This document shows, piece after piece, positions 10,318-20,595 of a stretch of DNA of 64,000 bases. Within the stretch, counting starts at the first letter, position 1, and the number at the start of each line of letters is the position of its first letter. The translations under genes were made by a program, and so were the position numbers. The notes below the pieces were generated by a model. The model made no database searches. It worked only from the letters and a program-made list of their open reading frames with translations, and was not told the origin of the DNA. This DNA comes from Pseudomonas indica NBRC 103045 (lineage in GTDB: Bacteria; Pseudomonadota; Gammaproteobacteria; Pseudomonadales; Pseudomonadaceae), in the NCBI RefSeq assembly GCF_002091635.1, contig NZ_BDAC01000017.1:62001-126000 (forward strand). Reading direction: 5' to 3'.

Positions 10318-11174
10318 CACGGGGCCTCCTGCTGCGCGGCCAGCTTGTTCAGGTACTCGGCGTAGTCGGCGGTGCCGCGGATGTATTCGTCGATCCAGGC
10401 ACTGAAGCTTTCGCGGCTGCGGGCGATCGGGTCCCAGGCCTGGTAGAAGCGGTTGTCGCGCTCGTAATAGCCATGGGCGTAGGACGGACGGGCACCGCCC
10501 GGCACGTGGCAGACGGCGCTGAGCGCCCAGGTCGGCAGCACACAGGCGTTCATCGGCGCGTTCAGGTCATCGACGATCTCTTCCACGGTGACGATGCAGC
10601 GCTTGGCCGCCAGGGCCGCTTCCTTCTGCACGCCGAGGATGCCCCAGAGCAGCACGTTGCCCTTGCGGTCGGCCTTCTGCGCGTGGATCACGGTAACGTC
10701 CGGACGCACGCTCGGCACCGCCGCCAGCACCTCGCCGGTGAACGGGCAGGTAACGGTCTTCAACATCGGGTTGACCTTCGGCAGGTCGGAACCGGCATAG
10801 GCGCGCAGCACCGCGAACGGCAGGCCCGAGGCACCGGCGACGTAGGCGTTGGCCAGGTCGGCGTGACTGTGCTCCTCGATCTCCAGCGGCTGCGGCCAGC
10901 CCTTCTCCACCGCGTCGCGCAGACGGTGCAGCGACCCGACGCCGGGGTTGCCGCCCCAGGAGAAGATCAGTTTCTTCGCACAACCGGCGCCGATCAGCAG
11001 GTCATAGACCAGGTCGGGAGTCATGCGCACCAGGGTCAGGTCTTTCTTGCCCTGGCGAATCAGCTCGTGGGAGGCGGCGGTGGGAATCAGGTGGGTGAAA
11101 CCTTCGAGGGCGACGGTATCGCCGTCGTGGACGAAGCGTCCGACCGCTTCGCGGAGGGTGAGTAACTCAGCCAT
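10317..11174 (-). CDS. pcaI: 3-oxoadipate CoA-transferase subunit A
   Basis: Alpha subunit of the 3-oxoadipate CoA-transferase, 285 residues. Typical family I features are DGDTVALEGFTHLIPTAASH at the N terminus and SWGGNPGVGSLHRLRDAVE. It is the first gene of pcaIJF. The 5' region contains a sequence matching the PcaR operator at 11269-11283 about 100 bp before the start, so induction by beta-ketoadipate through PcaR is expected. Confidence 0.96.
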   Translation of the reverse strand: MAELLTLREAVGRFVHDGDTVALEGFTHLIPTAASHELIRQGKKDLTLVRMTPDLVYDLLIGAGCAKKLIFSWGGNPGVGSLHRLRDAVEKGWPQPLEIEEHSHADLANAYVAGASGLPFAVLRAYAGSDLPKVNPMLKTVTCPFTGEVLAAVPSVRPDVTVIHAQKADRKGNVLLWGILGVQKEAALAAKRCIVTVEEIVDDLNAPMNACVLPTWALSAVCHVPGGARPSYAHGYYERDNRFYQAWDPIARSRESFSAWIDEYIRGTADYAEYLNKLAAQQEAP

Positions 11175-11248
11175 GGTCGATCTCTTGTGCTATCCGGCGC
11201 GACAGAACCGGGTTGAGACAAACACTAGGCGGAGCGACTCGAGCAAAC

Positions 11249-11283
11249 AATCCGATAATCGACTATACGTGCGAATATCGAAC
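11249..11283 (-). promoter_or_regulatory. PcaR operator region upstream of pcaIJF
   Basis: On the minus strand, GTTCGATATTCGCAC (11283-11269) differs by one base from GTTCGATAATCGCAC, the P. putida PcaR box as I recall it. A second core CGATAATCG lies at 11253-11261. Similar elements stand before pcaK and pcaR. Confidence 0.7.
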
Positions 11284-11316
11284 ACTTCTTAAGATTCGCC
11301 AGTGTCCTGAAACGAC

Positions 11317-11344
11317 GACGCCCCGGCACGCCGGGGCGTCTTTC
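11317..11344 (-). terminator. GC-rich terminator hairpin after pcaK
   Basis: A 10-bp perfect stem (GACGCCCCGG/CCGGGGCGTC) with a 4-base loop lies 44 bp beyond the pcaK stop, between pcaK and the pcaI promoter. Only three Ts follow on either strand, so termination strength is uncertain. Confidence 0.6.
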
Positions 11345-11383
11345 CTGCGGCTCTAACGACGCGCAGCAGGCATTGACAGGCGC

Positions 11384-12733
11384 TCAAGTGGCGTCGGCGT
11401 GGCTCACCATTCCCTTCACCAACACCGCCAGGGTCGCCAGAGCCGCAGGCACCACCAGCGCCGTGAGCACCTGTTCGAAGCTCCAGCCCAGCCCCAGCAG
11501 GGTGGCGCCGATCCAGGCACCGAGGATGGCGCCGAAGCGGCCGATACCGATCATCCAAGACACCCCCGTGGCCCGCCCCTGGGTCGGGTAGAAGCGCGCC
11601 GCCAGCGACGGCATGGCCGATTGCGCACCGTTGATGCACATGCCCGCCAACAGCACCAGGGTGGCCAGCAGCGCCACTTCGCCGAGGCTCTGGCCGACGC
11701 AGTAGGCGAATACCCCGGCCATCAGGTAGAAGACGCCGACCACCTTGTGCGGGTCGATCCGGTCCATCGCCCAGCCCACCCCCACCGCGCTGAGCACACC
11801 GCCGAACTGGAACAGCGCGCCAATGAGCGCCGCCTGTTCCATGCTCGCACCGCTGTCGCGCATCAGGGTCGGCAGCCAACTGGTGAGCAGGTAGATGATC
11901 ACCAGCCCCATGAAGTAGGTCATCCAGAGCAGCAGCGTGCCGGCGCTGTAGGTACCGGAGAAGATCACCCGGAACATGTTGCGGCTCTGTACGGTTTTCT
12001 GCTCGGGCACGCTGAAGCTGCCGGCCATGGAGACCTCGGCCGGCGCGATGGGTGCCAGGGTCCGGCGAATCCGCTCCGCGTCATGGTTGCGCACCACCAG
12101 ATAGCGCGCCGACTCCGGCAGCCAGAGCAGCAGCGCGGCGACCAGCACCAGCGGCAGCACGCCACCGACGAACAACAGGCTCTGCCAGCCGAAGGTCGGG
12201 ATCAGCGCGGCGGAGATGAAACCGCCAGAGGCCATGCCTAGGTTGAACCCGCAGAACATACCGGTGACCAGCAACGACTTGAGGCGCTCCGGGGTGTATT
12301 CGGAGACCAGCGTGCCGGCGTTGGGCATCGCCGCGCCGAGACCGAGCCCGGTGAGGAAACGCAGCACGATCAGCTGTTCGATGTTGGCACTGAAGGTCGC
12401 CAGCAGGCTGAACACACCGAACAGGAACACCGCGCCGATCAGCACCAGCTTGCGCCCGAAGCGGTCGGCCAGGGGCCCGGAGCCAAGCGAACCGAACACC
12501 ATGCCACCCAGCGCGGCGCTCATCACCGGGCCGAGGTTGGCGCGATCGATGCCCCAATCCTGGGTCAGCGCCGGAGCGATGAAACCCATGGCCGCGGTAT
12601 CCAGGCCATCGAGAAACACGATCAGGAAGCACAGCACCACGATCCGCCACTGATAGGCGGAAAGTGGCTGGGTATTGATGAAGTCCTGCACGTCCAGATG
12701 GACGGCAGCCGGCATGTCGGCGGGGCTGTTCAT
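11384..12733 (-). CDS. pcaK: 4-hydroxybenzoate/protocatechuate MFS transporter
   Basis: Inner-membrane aromatic acid:H+ symporter, 449 residues, about 12 membrane segments. The MFS signature between TM2 and TM3 reads GPLADRFGRKLVLIGA. The acidic TM1 motif typical of PcaK (VVLCFLIVFLDGLDTAAMGF, with the D-G-x-D core) is present. The start MNSPADMPAAVHLDVQDFIN follows AGGA. It is preceded by a PcaR-type operator at 12961-12994 and ends before a strong hairpin, so it is probably a single-gene unit regulated with the pca genes. It feeds both PobA and PcaHG encoded nearby. Confidence 0.93.
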   Translation of the reverse strand: MNSPADMPAAVHLDVQDFINTQPLSAYQWRIVVLCFLIVFLDGLDTAAMGFIAPALTQDWGIDRANLGPVMSAALGGMVFGSLGSGPLADRFGRKLVLIGAVFLFGVFSLLATFSANIEQLIVLRFLTGLGLGAAMPNAGTLVSEYTPERLKSLLVTGMFCGFNLGMASGGFISAALIPTFGWQSLLFVGGVLPLVLVAALLLWLPESARYLVVRNHDAERIRRTLAPIAPAEVSMAGSFSVPEQKTVQSRNMFRVIFSGTYSAGTLLLWMTYFMGLVIIYLLTSWLPTLMRDSGASMEQAALIGALFQFGGVLSAVGVGWAMDRIDPHKVVGVFYLMAGVFAYCVGQSLGEVALLATLVLLAGMCINGAQSAMPSLAARFYPTQGRATGVSWMIGIGRFGAILGAWIGATLLGLGWSFEQVLTALVVPAALATLAVLVKGMVSHADAT

Positions 12734-12960
12734 GCGTTCGATTCCTGTGGTGGGCGAGGGAAACGCGGACGACCGGCAGCGGTGTCAGCGAAAGCGACAG
12801 GAACGGGTGTGAAGCCTGGCGGCCGCAGGGCGATTCCGCGTGAGGGTGTGGTCATGCTGACTCTCGTTGTTCTTGTTGTGGTCATGCCGCGCGTCACCGC
12901 AGCAGGCGCGCGGACGGAAACGGCCGTCCCAGACACTACGAAGAGGCAACGGAGAGTTCA

Positions 12961-12994
12961 ATTCGATAATCGCCAAAGCGTTCGATCAGCGAAC
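12961..12994 (-). promoter_or_regulatory. PcaR operator region upstream of pcaK
   Basis: ATTCGATAATCGCCA (12961-12975) and GTTCGATCAGCGAAC (12980-12994) are tandem elements resembling the PcaR box. They lie between pcaK and pcaR about 230 bp before the pcaK ATG. The remaining 12734-13024 contains no gene that I can support. Confidence 0.6.
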
Positions 12995-13024
12995 ACTTTG
13001 GCGATTCAGGGATTACCTGAAGGA

Positions 13025-13867
13025 TCAGGCATAGAGCCGCGTGCTCAATTCGCGGCTGGCCACCAGCAATGCCGGGAGGAAGCGGTTTTCCAGCTCCTGC
13101 CGGCTGACCCGGCCGGCATGGGTGCCGACGTTCAGAGCCGCCAGCACCTGTCCGGAAGAGTCGCGCACCGGCACCGCCAGTGAGCGCAGGCCGACTTCCA
13201 GTTCCTGGTCGATGATCACCCAGCCCTGTCGGCGGATCTCCTCGATGCTGGCGCGCAGCGCCTCGGGGGTGTGCAGGGTGCGGCTGGTCTTCACCTGCAG
13301 GTCGGCATGGCTGAGGTAGTCGTCCAGGGCGGCATCGTCCAGCGCCGCCAGCAGGATGCGGCCCATGGACGTGCAGTAGGCCGGCAACCGGCTGCCGACG
13401 CTGAGGTCTACCGAGATCAGCCGCTGCGGCGTCGCCGAACGGGCGATGTAGAGAATCTCATCACCCTCCAGGGTGGCCATGGAGAAGGCTTCGTGAAGTT
13501 GCTCGCTGAGGCGGTCGAGGATCGGCTGGGCGGTGACCGCCAGCGGGGTCGAGGACAGGTAGGCGTGGCCAAGGGTGAGCACCTTGGGCAGCAGCGAATA
13601 GGTGCGCCCGTCGGTGGTGACGTAGCCCAGCTTCATCAGCGTGTGCAGGCAGCGGCGCACGGCAGCGCGGGGGATTTCGGTGCGGTGGCTGATCTGCGCG
13701 ATGGTCAGGTGGCGCTTGCGCTCCTGGAACGCATGGATCACCGCCAGGCCCCGGGCCAGGGAGGTCATGAAATTGGGATCGCCGGTGAAGGCCTCGATGC
13801 GCTTGGCCGGCGACGCGATGATCGGCGGCGCCAGGGTGGACGGGCTGGGGCGGGAATCGTCGTGCAT
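13025..13867 (-). CDS. pcaR: IclR-family regulator of beta-ketoadipate genes
   Basis: Transcriptional activator responding to beta-ketoadipate; 280 residues from the ATG at 13867. N-terminal winged helix: SLARGLAVIHAFQERKRHLT, IAQISHRTEIPRAAVRRCLH, TLMKLGYV. C-terminal IclR effector domain: MGRILLAALDDAALDDYLSH and LRSLAVPVRDSSGQVLAALN. A longer open frame to 13942 would translate the operator palindrome at 13897-13922 and was rejected. The palindrome implies autoregulation. It lies between pcaK and the AEC transporter, both on the same strand. Confidence 0.94.
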   Translation of the reverse strand: MHDDSRPSPSTLAPPIIASPAKRIEAFTGDPNFMTSLARGLAVIHAFQERKRHLTIAQISHRTEIPRAAVRRCLHTLMKLGYVTTDGRTYSLLPKVLTLGHAYLSSTPLAVTAQPILDRLSEQLHEAFSMATLEGDEILYIARSATPQRLISVDLSVGSRLPAYCTSMGRILLAALDDAALDDYLSHADLQVKTSRTLHTPEALRASIEEIRRQGWVIIDQELEVGLRSLAVPVRDSSGQVLAALNVGTHAGRVSRQELENRFLPALLVASRELSTRLYA

Positions 13868-13896
13868 GGGGTAATCCCGGTGGCAAGGGCTGGGCC

Positions 13897-13922
13897 GATT
13901 ATCGAACCGAGGTTCGATAATC
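13897..13922 (-). promoter_or_regulatory. PcaR autoregulatory operator
   Basis: Perfect 11-bp inverted repeat GATTATCGAAC / GTTCGATAATC around CGAG, immediately upstream of pcaR. Each arm contains the PcaR box core GTTCGATAATC; the right arm extends to GTTCGATAATCGCAA. Confidence 0.75.
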
Positions 13923-13960
13923 GCAACAGGCCGCCTCACCACCCCTCGGCAGAGTGTCCG

Positions 13961-14890
13961 TTACCGCAACAGACCGACGAAGACGCTGATCGTGAGAAAC
14001 GACAGCACGGTACAGACCACCAGCGCCGCGGCACAGCGGCCCTCCAAACCGTAGCGCTGGCCGAGGATGGGGAAGATGCTCATCATCGGCGCGCAGGCGA
14101 ACAGGACGGCCGCCGTGCGCAACGCCGGATCGACGGCCGGCAGCAGCGCGAAGCACAGCAACACAGCCAACGGGTGGAGGATCAGCTTGCCCAGGCCGAG
14201 CTGCGCCACGTCGGCCAAGAGTCCGCGCGCCCTCAGACCATCCAGGCTGCCACCGATGACGAACAGCGCCACCGGCGCCGAGGCCATCGCCAGCATCTCG
14301 ACGACCTTCCCCAGCATTGCTGGCAGGCGCACCTCGAACAGCGACAGCAACAGCCCGAGGGAAATGGCCAGGATGATCGGGTGGCGCAGCAGGCGACGGA
14401 AGGTCCCGATCAGCGCCCCACGCAGGCCTTCGCCGCTCTGCCGGCCCAGTTCGGCCAGCGCCAGGGCCAGCGGGATCATCAGCAGGTTCTCCACCATCAT
14501 GCCGAGGGCCAGGGCGACCGCGCCGGTCGGTCCCACCACCATGGCCACGATGGGATATCCAATGAAGCCGCTGTTGGAAACCGACATGCCGAGGGCGTTC
14601 AGTGCGCTGCCGCTGAGGCTGTCCTTGCGTATCCGCCGCGAATACAGGAAGCCCAGCCAGAACACCGCCTGCGAAGCCAGGCCATAGGCCAGCAGGTAGG
14701 TGCCGTTGAACACCTCGCCCAGCGGCCGCTCGATTAGCGCCTTCAGCACCAGCGCCGGCAGGGCGAAGGTGATGACGAAGGTGCCCATGCCGGCGATCTG
14801 CTCGCGGCTCACCAGCCGCGCACGGGACGAGCCGAAGCCGATGGCGATCAGGATGAAGATGGGCGCGGTGATACCCAGGATTTGCAGCAT
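13961..14890 (-). CDS. AEC-family transporter (auxin efflux carrier/MdcF-like permease)
   Basis: Integral membrane carrier of 309 residues starting MLQILGITAPIFILIAIGFG. Ten hydrophobic segments are visible, including FVITFALPALVLKALI, AYGLASQAVFWLGFLY and ILAISLGLLLSLFEV, and the sequence ends in PMMSIFPILGQRYGLEG and a final membrane segment. The family includes the malonate permease MdcF and weak-acid effluxers. The start is 7 bp after the zapE-like stop, so it belongs to the pcaH-pcaG-zapE transcript. That position suggests export or uptake of an acidic pathway intermediate. The substrate is not deducible. Confidence 0.82.
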   Translation of the reverse strand: MLQILGITAPIFILIAIGFGSSRARLVSREQIAGMGTFVITFALPALVLKALIERPLGEVFNGTYLLAYGLASQAVFWLGFLYSRRIRKDSLSGSALNALGMSVSNSGFIGYPIVAMVVGPTGAVALALGMMVENLLMIPLALALAELGRQSGEGLRGALIGTFRRLLRHPIILAISLGLLLSLFEVRLPAMLGKVVEMLAMASAPVALFVIGGSLDGLRARGLLADVAQLGLGKLILHPLAVLLCFALLPAVDPALRTAAVLFACAPMMSIFPILGQRYGLEGRCAAALVVCTVLSFLTISVFVGLLR

Positions 14891-14897
14891 GCGAGGC

Positions 14898-15992
14898 TCA
14901 AGGGTCGGGAGACAGGTTGACCGGCTGAAGCTGGCGCAGCCGGCTGCGGGTACGGGCGTAGTCCTGAGGTGCCTTGCCGGCGCACAGCGTATCGAGGTCC
15001 GCCGCACACCCCAGCACCAACCGGACGCCGCTGTCGTAGGCGATGTCGATGAAGCTGAGGAAGCGTTGCTGCACGTCGATGCCCTCGCCGTCCAGCCAGG
15101 GCACGGTGCCGATGGCGATGCGGCGGAAGCGCTGGCACAGCCAGAGGAAATCGGCGCTGGAATGCGGCTGGCGGAACAGCGCATCGAACTCCAGCCAGGC
15201 GCGGTCATCCTCGCGTGCCATCACCTGCAACGGATGGTAGTTGACCTCCAGGGTGAGATCCCGCTCCGCAGCGGTCGTCAGCTCCAGTTGCCGTCCCGGC
15301 CAGTCGTCCCCGGCTGCCAGCGGCCAACCATAGCTGCCCCAGGCTTCCAGCGCGGTGGAACGCTGCCGGTAGTCTTCGCCGCCGTCCACGGAGAGCACGT
15401 CGAAGCGCTTTTCGAGCAGGCGGATGGCCGGCTCGAAACGCTCGCGGTAGAGCGGGTTCGGGCACAGCCCGTCGGGGTGGTAGTTGGAAGTGCAGACCAG
15501 CCCGACGCCCTCCTCCACTAGCACGGCGAGCAGACGGCCGAGCAGCATGGCGTCGCCGATGTCATGCACGTGGAATTCGTCGAAGCAGAGCAACCGAAGC
15601 TCGGCGGCGAGCGCCCTGGCGGCCTTGGTCAGCGGATCGGCCTGGCCGCTGAACGCCAGCATGCGTGCCTGCAACTCCTGCAGGAACGCATGGAAATGCA
15701 CGCGCCGCTTGGCCTGCACTGGCGCGGCGGCGAAGAAGGCGTCCATCAGGAAGCTCTTGCCGCGCCCCACCCCGCCCCACAGGTAGACCCCGGCGGGTAC
15801 CCGCCGCAACCAGCCGCGATGACCGGCGAGATGGGACTCCAGCCAACTGCCGAGGTGATCGATGGCAGCCTGTTGCGCACCATCGGCCCGGTAGCCGCGC
15901 GCCTCCAGCGCCACTTCGAAGTGCCGCCGGATACGTTGCGGGACGGGTTCGACGAGTCCGTCCCGGCCGGGCTCTTCAGTCCTAGAAGTCAA
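14898..15992 (-). CDS. zapE: ZapE/AFG1-family ATPase
   Basis: P-loop ATPase, up to 364 residues. Walker A is in YLWGGVGRGKSFLMDAFF, followed by the family-specific KRRVHFHAFLQELQARM and Walker B in LLCFDEFHVHDIGDAM. ZapE acts on FtsZ in E. coli under stress; AFG1/LACE1 homologues act in membrane-protein quality control. The proposed start is TTG at 15992, inside the end of pcaG (11-base overlap). It has no strong ribosome site, so a downstream start is possible. Finding it translationally linked to pcaG is unusual; see findings. This copy's role in aromatic catabolism is unknown. Confidence 0.8.
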   Translation of the reverse strand: MTSRTEEPGRDGLVEPVPQRIRRHFEVALEARGYRADGAQQAAIDHLGSWLESHLAGHRGWLRRVPAGVYLWGGVGRGKSFLMDAFFAAAPVQAKRRVHFHAFLQELQARMLAFSGQADPLTKAARALAAELRLLCFDEFHVHDIGDAMLLGRLLAVLVEEGVGLVCTSNYHPDGLCPNPLYRERFEPAIRLLEKRFDVLSVDGGEDYRQRSTALEAWGSYGWPLAAGDDWPGRQLELTTAAERDLTLEVNYHPLQVMAREDDRAWLEFDALFRQPHSSADFLWLCQRFRRIAIGTVPWLDGEGIDVQQRFLSFIDIAYDSGVRLVLGCAADLDTLCAGKAPQDYARTRSRLRQLQPVNLSPDP

Positions 15993-16587
15993 AGAAGACG
16001 GTTTCCCCTTCCCCCTGGATGCGGATATCGAAGCGGTAGGCGGTCTTGCCGTCCGTCTCGCAGCGCCGGGCTACCAGCGTCTCGCGCCGTTGCGGCTGCT
16101 CGATCAGGTTGAGCACCGGATCGGCGGCGTTGGCCGTGGCCTCATCGTCGAAATAGATCCGCGTCTGCAAGTGAATGTTGATGCCCCGGGCGAACAGCGC
16201 CACGTTGATGTGCGGCGCCATGGGAACACCGGCGGCGTTGTTCGCCACGCCCGGCTTCACCGTGTGCAACGTCCACTCGCCGGCATCGAAGGTGGTGGCG
16301 GTGCGGCCGAAGCAGTTGAACGGCTTTTCCAGGTCGTAGGCCTCTTCGTAGCGGCCCAGGTGATCGGCCTGCCAGAACTCGAGGAAGGAGTCGCGCACCA
16401 GGTGGCCATTGCCGTCGAACACCTGGCCGATGAGCAGGATGTGCTCGCCCGGAGCGTCCGCCTTGGCCATGCGGTTCCAGATTTCCTGGTCGCGGGTCGG
16501 GTTGCCGGCAGCGGCCAGGGCCAGGCCGATGTGCACGTAGGGGCCGGCGGTCTGCGAGGGGGTTTCCGGCAGCAGGTCGAAGTTCAT
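15982..16587 (-). CDS. pcaG: Protocatechuate 3,4-dioxygenase alpha chain
   Basis: Alpha subunit of the intradiol ring-cleaving enzyme that opens protocatechuate to beta-carboxy-cis,cis-muconate. 201 residues from the ATG at 16587, preceded by GAGGTG. The protein follows P. putida PcaG closely: LLPETPSQTAGPYVHIGLAL at the start and RFDIRIQGEGETVFFDF at the end. The alpha chain keeps the fold but not the iron ligands, as known for the family. It starts 10 bp after pcaH. Confidence 0.97.
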   Translation of the reverse strand: MNFDLLPETPSQTAGPYVHIGLALAAAGNPTRDQEIWNRMAKADAPGEHILLIGQVFDGNGHLVRDSFLEFWQADHLGRYEEAYDLEKPFNCFGRTATTFDAGEWTLHTVKPGVANNAAGVPMAPHINVALFARGINIHLQTRIYFDDEATANAADPVLNLIEQPQRRETLVARRCETDGKTAYRFDIRIQGEGETVFFDF

Positions 16588-16597
16588 GGTCGGCACC

Positions 16598-17317
16598 TCA
16601 CTGGTTCTCGAAGAAGGTCTTGCGCTGGCCGCGCAGCACGATGTCGAAGCGGTAGGCCAGGCAGTCCATCGGGTTGGCCATGCTCATGTCCAGGCGGGCG
16701 ATCAGCGTCTGCACCGCATCCGGGTTGGCGATGGACTTGACGATGGGACACTTCGGAATCAACGGATCCCCTTCGAAGTAGAGCTGGGTGATCAGCCGCG
16801 TCGAGATCGACGGACCGGTAATGGAAAAGTGGATGTGCGCCGGCCGCCAGTCGTTCGGACCGTTGCGCCAGGGGTACGGGCCCGGCTTGATGGTGCGGAA
16901 GTAATAGTTGCCGTCGCCATCGGTCAGGGTGCGACCGACACCGCCGAAATTCGGGTCGAGCGGTGCCAGATAGCGGTCGTTCTTGTGCCGGTAGCGTCCG
17001 CCGGCATTGGCCTGCCACATCTCTACCAAGGTATGCGGGATCGGCTTGCCATACTGGTCCATCACCTTGCCGGAGACAATGATCCGCTCGCCCACCGGCA
17101 GGCCGCCGTTGTTGAAGTTGAGCAGCAGGTCGTTGTCGTGGCGGCCCATTTTCAGGTGGGAGAAATCCGGCCCGCTGGTTTCGGAAATCGACTGCGGGAT
17201 GCTCACCAGCGCCTGGCGCGGCGAGCGGGCGATGGAGGTCTTGTAGTCGGGAGTGAAGGCCTTCGGATGCCAGTTGCGGTCGCGAATGGCGAAACGACGG
17301 TTGTCCTCGGCAGGCAT
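16598..17317 (-). CDS. pcaH: Protocatechuate 3,4-dioxygenase beta chain
   Basis: Catalytic, non-haem Fe(III)-binding subunit, 239 residues. All four iron ligands are present: Tyr109 ([11 protein letters not shown]), Tyr148 (KPGPYPWRN), His161 and His163 (RPAHIHFS). With removal of Met1 these correspond to Tyr108, Tyr147, His160 and His162 of the P. putida enzyme. It is the first gene of pcaHG. A perfect PcaQ-type palindrome (17434-17449) lies 117 bp upstream, so LysR-type activation by PcaQ is expected. Confidence 0.97.
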   Translation of the reverse strand: MPAEDNRRFAIRDRNWHPKAFTPDYKTSIARSPRQALVSIPQSISETSGPDFSHLKMGRHDNDLLLNFNNGGLPVGERIIVSGKVMDQYGKPIPHTLVEMWQANAGGRYRHKNDRYLAPLDPNFGGVGRTLTDGDGNYYFRTIKPGPYPWRNGPNDWRPAHIHFSITGPSISTRLITQLYFEGDPLIPKCPIVKSIANPDAVQTLIARLDMSMANPMDCLAYRFDIVLRGQRKTFFENQ

Positions 17318-17433
17318 GGCGCGCTCCTGTTATGGCTATTGTGGAGTCGCCCCGCGGTGCGGACACCTCGGGGAAGTGAGCGCAGTCTCGGCCAAAGCCA
17401 CCCCGGTGAACATTGAAAAGACGCCGCCAATTC

Positions 17434-17449
17434 ATAACCAATTGGTTAT
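17434..17449 (-). promoter_or_regulatory. PcaQ operator upstream of pcaHG
   Basis: ATAACCAATTGGTTAT is a perfect 16-bp palindrome and fits the PcaQ motif described in Sinorhizobium (ATAACC-N4-GGTTAA). It overlaps the pcaQ stop codon and lies 117 bp before the pcaH start. Confidence 0.8.
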
Positions 17450-18374
17450 GGGAAGACGCTCTCACGGTAGGCCTGCGCCACCTCGCGCAGCACCCCGCAG
17501 AAGCCCTCGGCAGCCAGCGACAGGCCCAGCGCGCCGTTGCGGCAGATGCCCACCGAACCGCCTGGCTCCTGCACACCCAACTGCAACTCGACCAGCTCAC
17601 CGCGCTGCACGTCCAGGCAGACCGCGTCTTGCGGCGCCACCCATAGCGCATCGCTGGTTTGCACGTAACGTCGGCTGAGCGCCGGCGACAGGGTCTCCAG
17701 GCGCTGCCGCGACGGGGTCACGCCGCATTGCACGAACAGGCTGTCGGCATGCTTGCGGATGGTGGTGCCGACGGTCGGCAATACCAGCGGGTAATCGCCG
17801 AGCCTGCCCAGCGCGGCGCTGCCCGCAGCCAGCAGCGGATGGCCGGGACGCACCACCAGGGTCATGGACTCGCTGTACAGGTGCTCGAAGGTCAGGCCCT
17901 GGATATCCGGGCTGTCGGTCATGCGGCCGATCACCAGGTCCAGCTCGCCGACGCGCAACTGGCCGAGCAGATAGGCGCCCGGCCCGGTGGCGACGCTGAC
18001 CACCAGTGCCGCATGGCGCTCGTGCAGGCGCCGCACCACCTCGGGAATCAGCAGGCTCTCGACGGTGGACAGCACGCCGACGCGCACCTGCCCGGCCTCG
18101 TGTTCGCCACTGCGCAGGCTGTCGACCCCATCGCGCAGCGCCTGCACGCAGGGCCCGGCGTAGCGCATGAAGGCGACACCCGAGGCGGTCAGGCTGACGC
18201 CTTGCTTGCCGCGCTCGAACAGACTGGCGTCGAGAATTTCCTCCAGCTCCTTGAGCGTCTTGGAGATTGCCGGCTGGCTCACGGCCAGCACATCGGCGGC
18301 CTTGGCGAAACTGCGCTGACGGGCGATCTCGAGAAAGCACAGCAGGTGGCGGAATTTGATACGGGTGTCGATGT

Positions 18375-18378
<4 letters not shown>
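17446..18378 (-). CDS. pcaQ: LysR-type activator PcaQ
   Basis: LysR-family activator of protocatechuate genes, 310 residues. N-terminal helix-turn-helix: RIKFRHLLCFLEIARQRSFA, KAADVLAVSQPAISKTLKEL, EEILDASLFER. C-terminal periplasmic-binding-like effector domain follows from about residue 95. The ATG (18378) overlaps the pobR stop by four bases (ATGA), so it is translated after pobR. The frame is open far upstream through pobR, giving a false 610-residue fusion; the HTH start fixes the real one. P. aeruginosa also keeps pcaQ next to pcaHG. The nearby palindrome at 17434-17449 is its likely binding site. Confidence 0.93.
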
Positions 18379-20535
<2,157 letters not shown>

Positions 20536-20540
20536 CGGCC

Positions 20541-20570
20541 CTGCCCCGGCGCGGCAAGGCGCCGGGGCAG
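20541..20570 (+). terminator. Hairpin between convergent pobA and fcs
   Basis: A 12-bp perfect stem (CTGCCCCGGCGC/GCGCCGGGGCAG) with a 6-base loop directly after the pobA stop. There is no T-tract, but its position between convergent genes suits a bidirectional terminator. Confidence 0.6.
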
Positions 20571-20595
20571 ATCGCAGAGCGGGCGGCGTGGCGGA

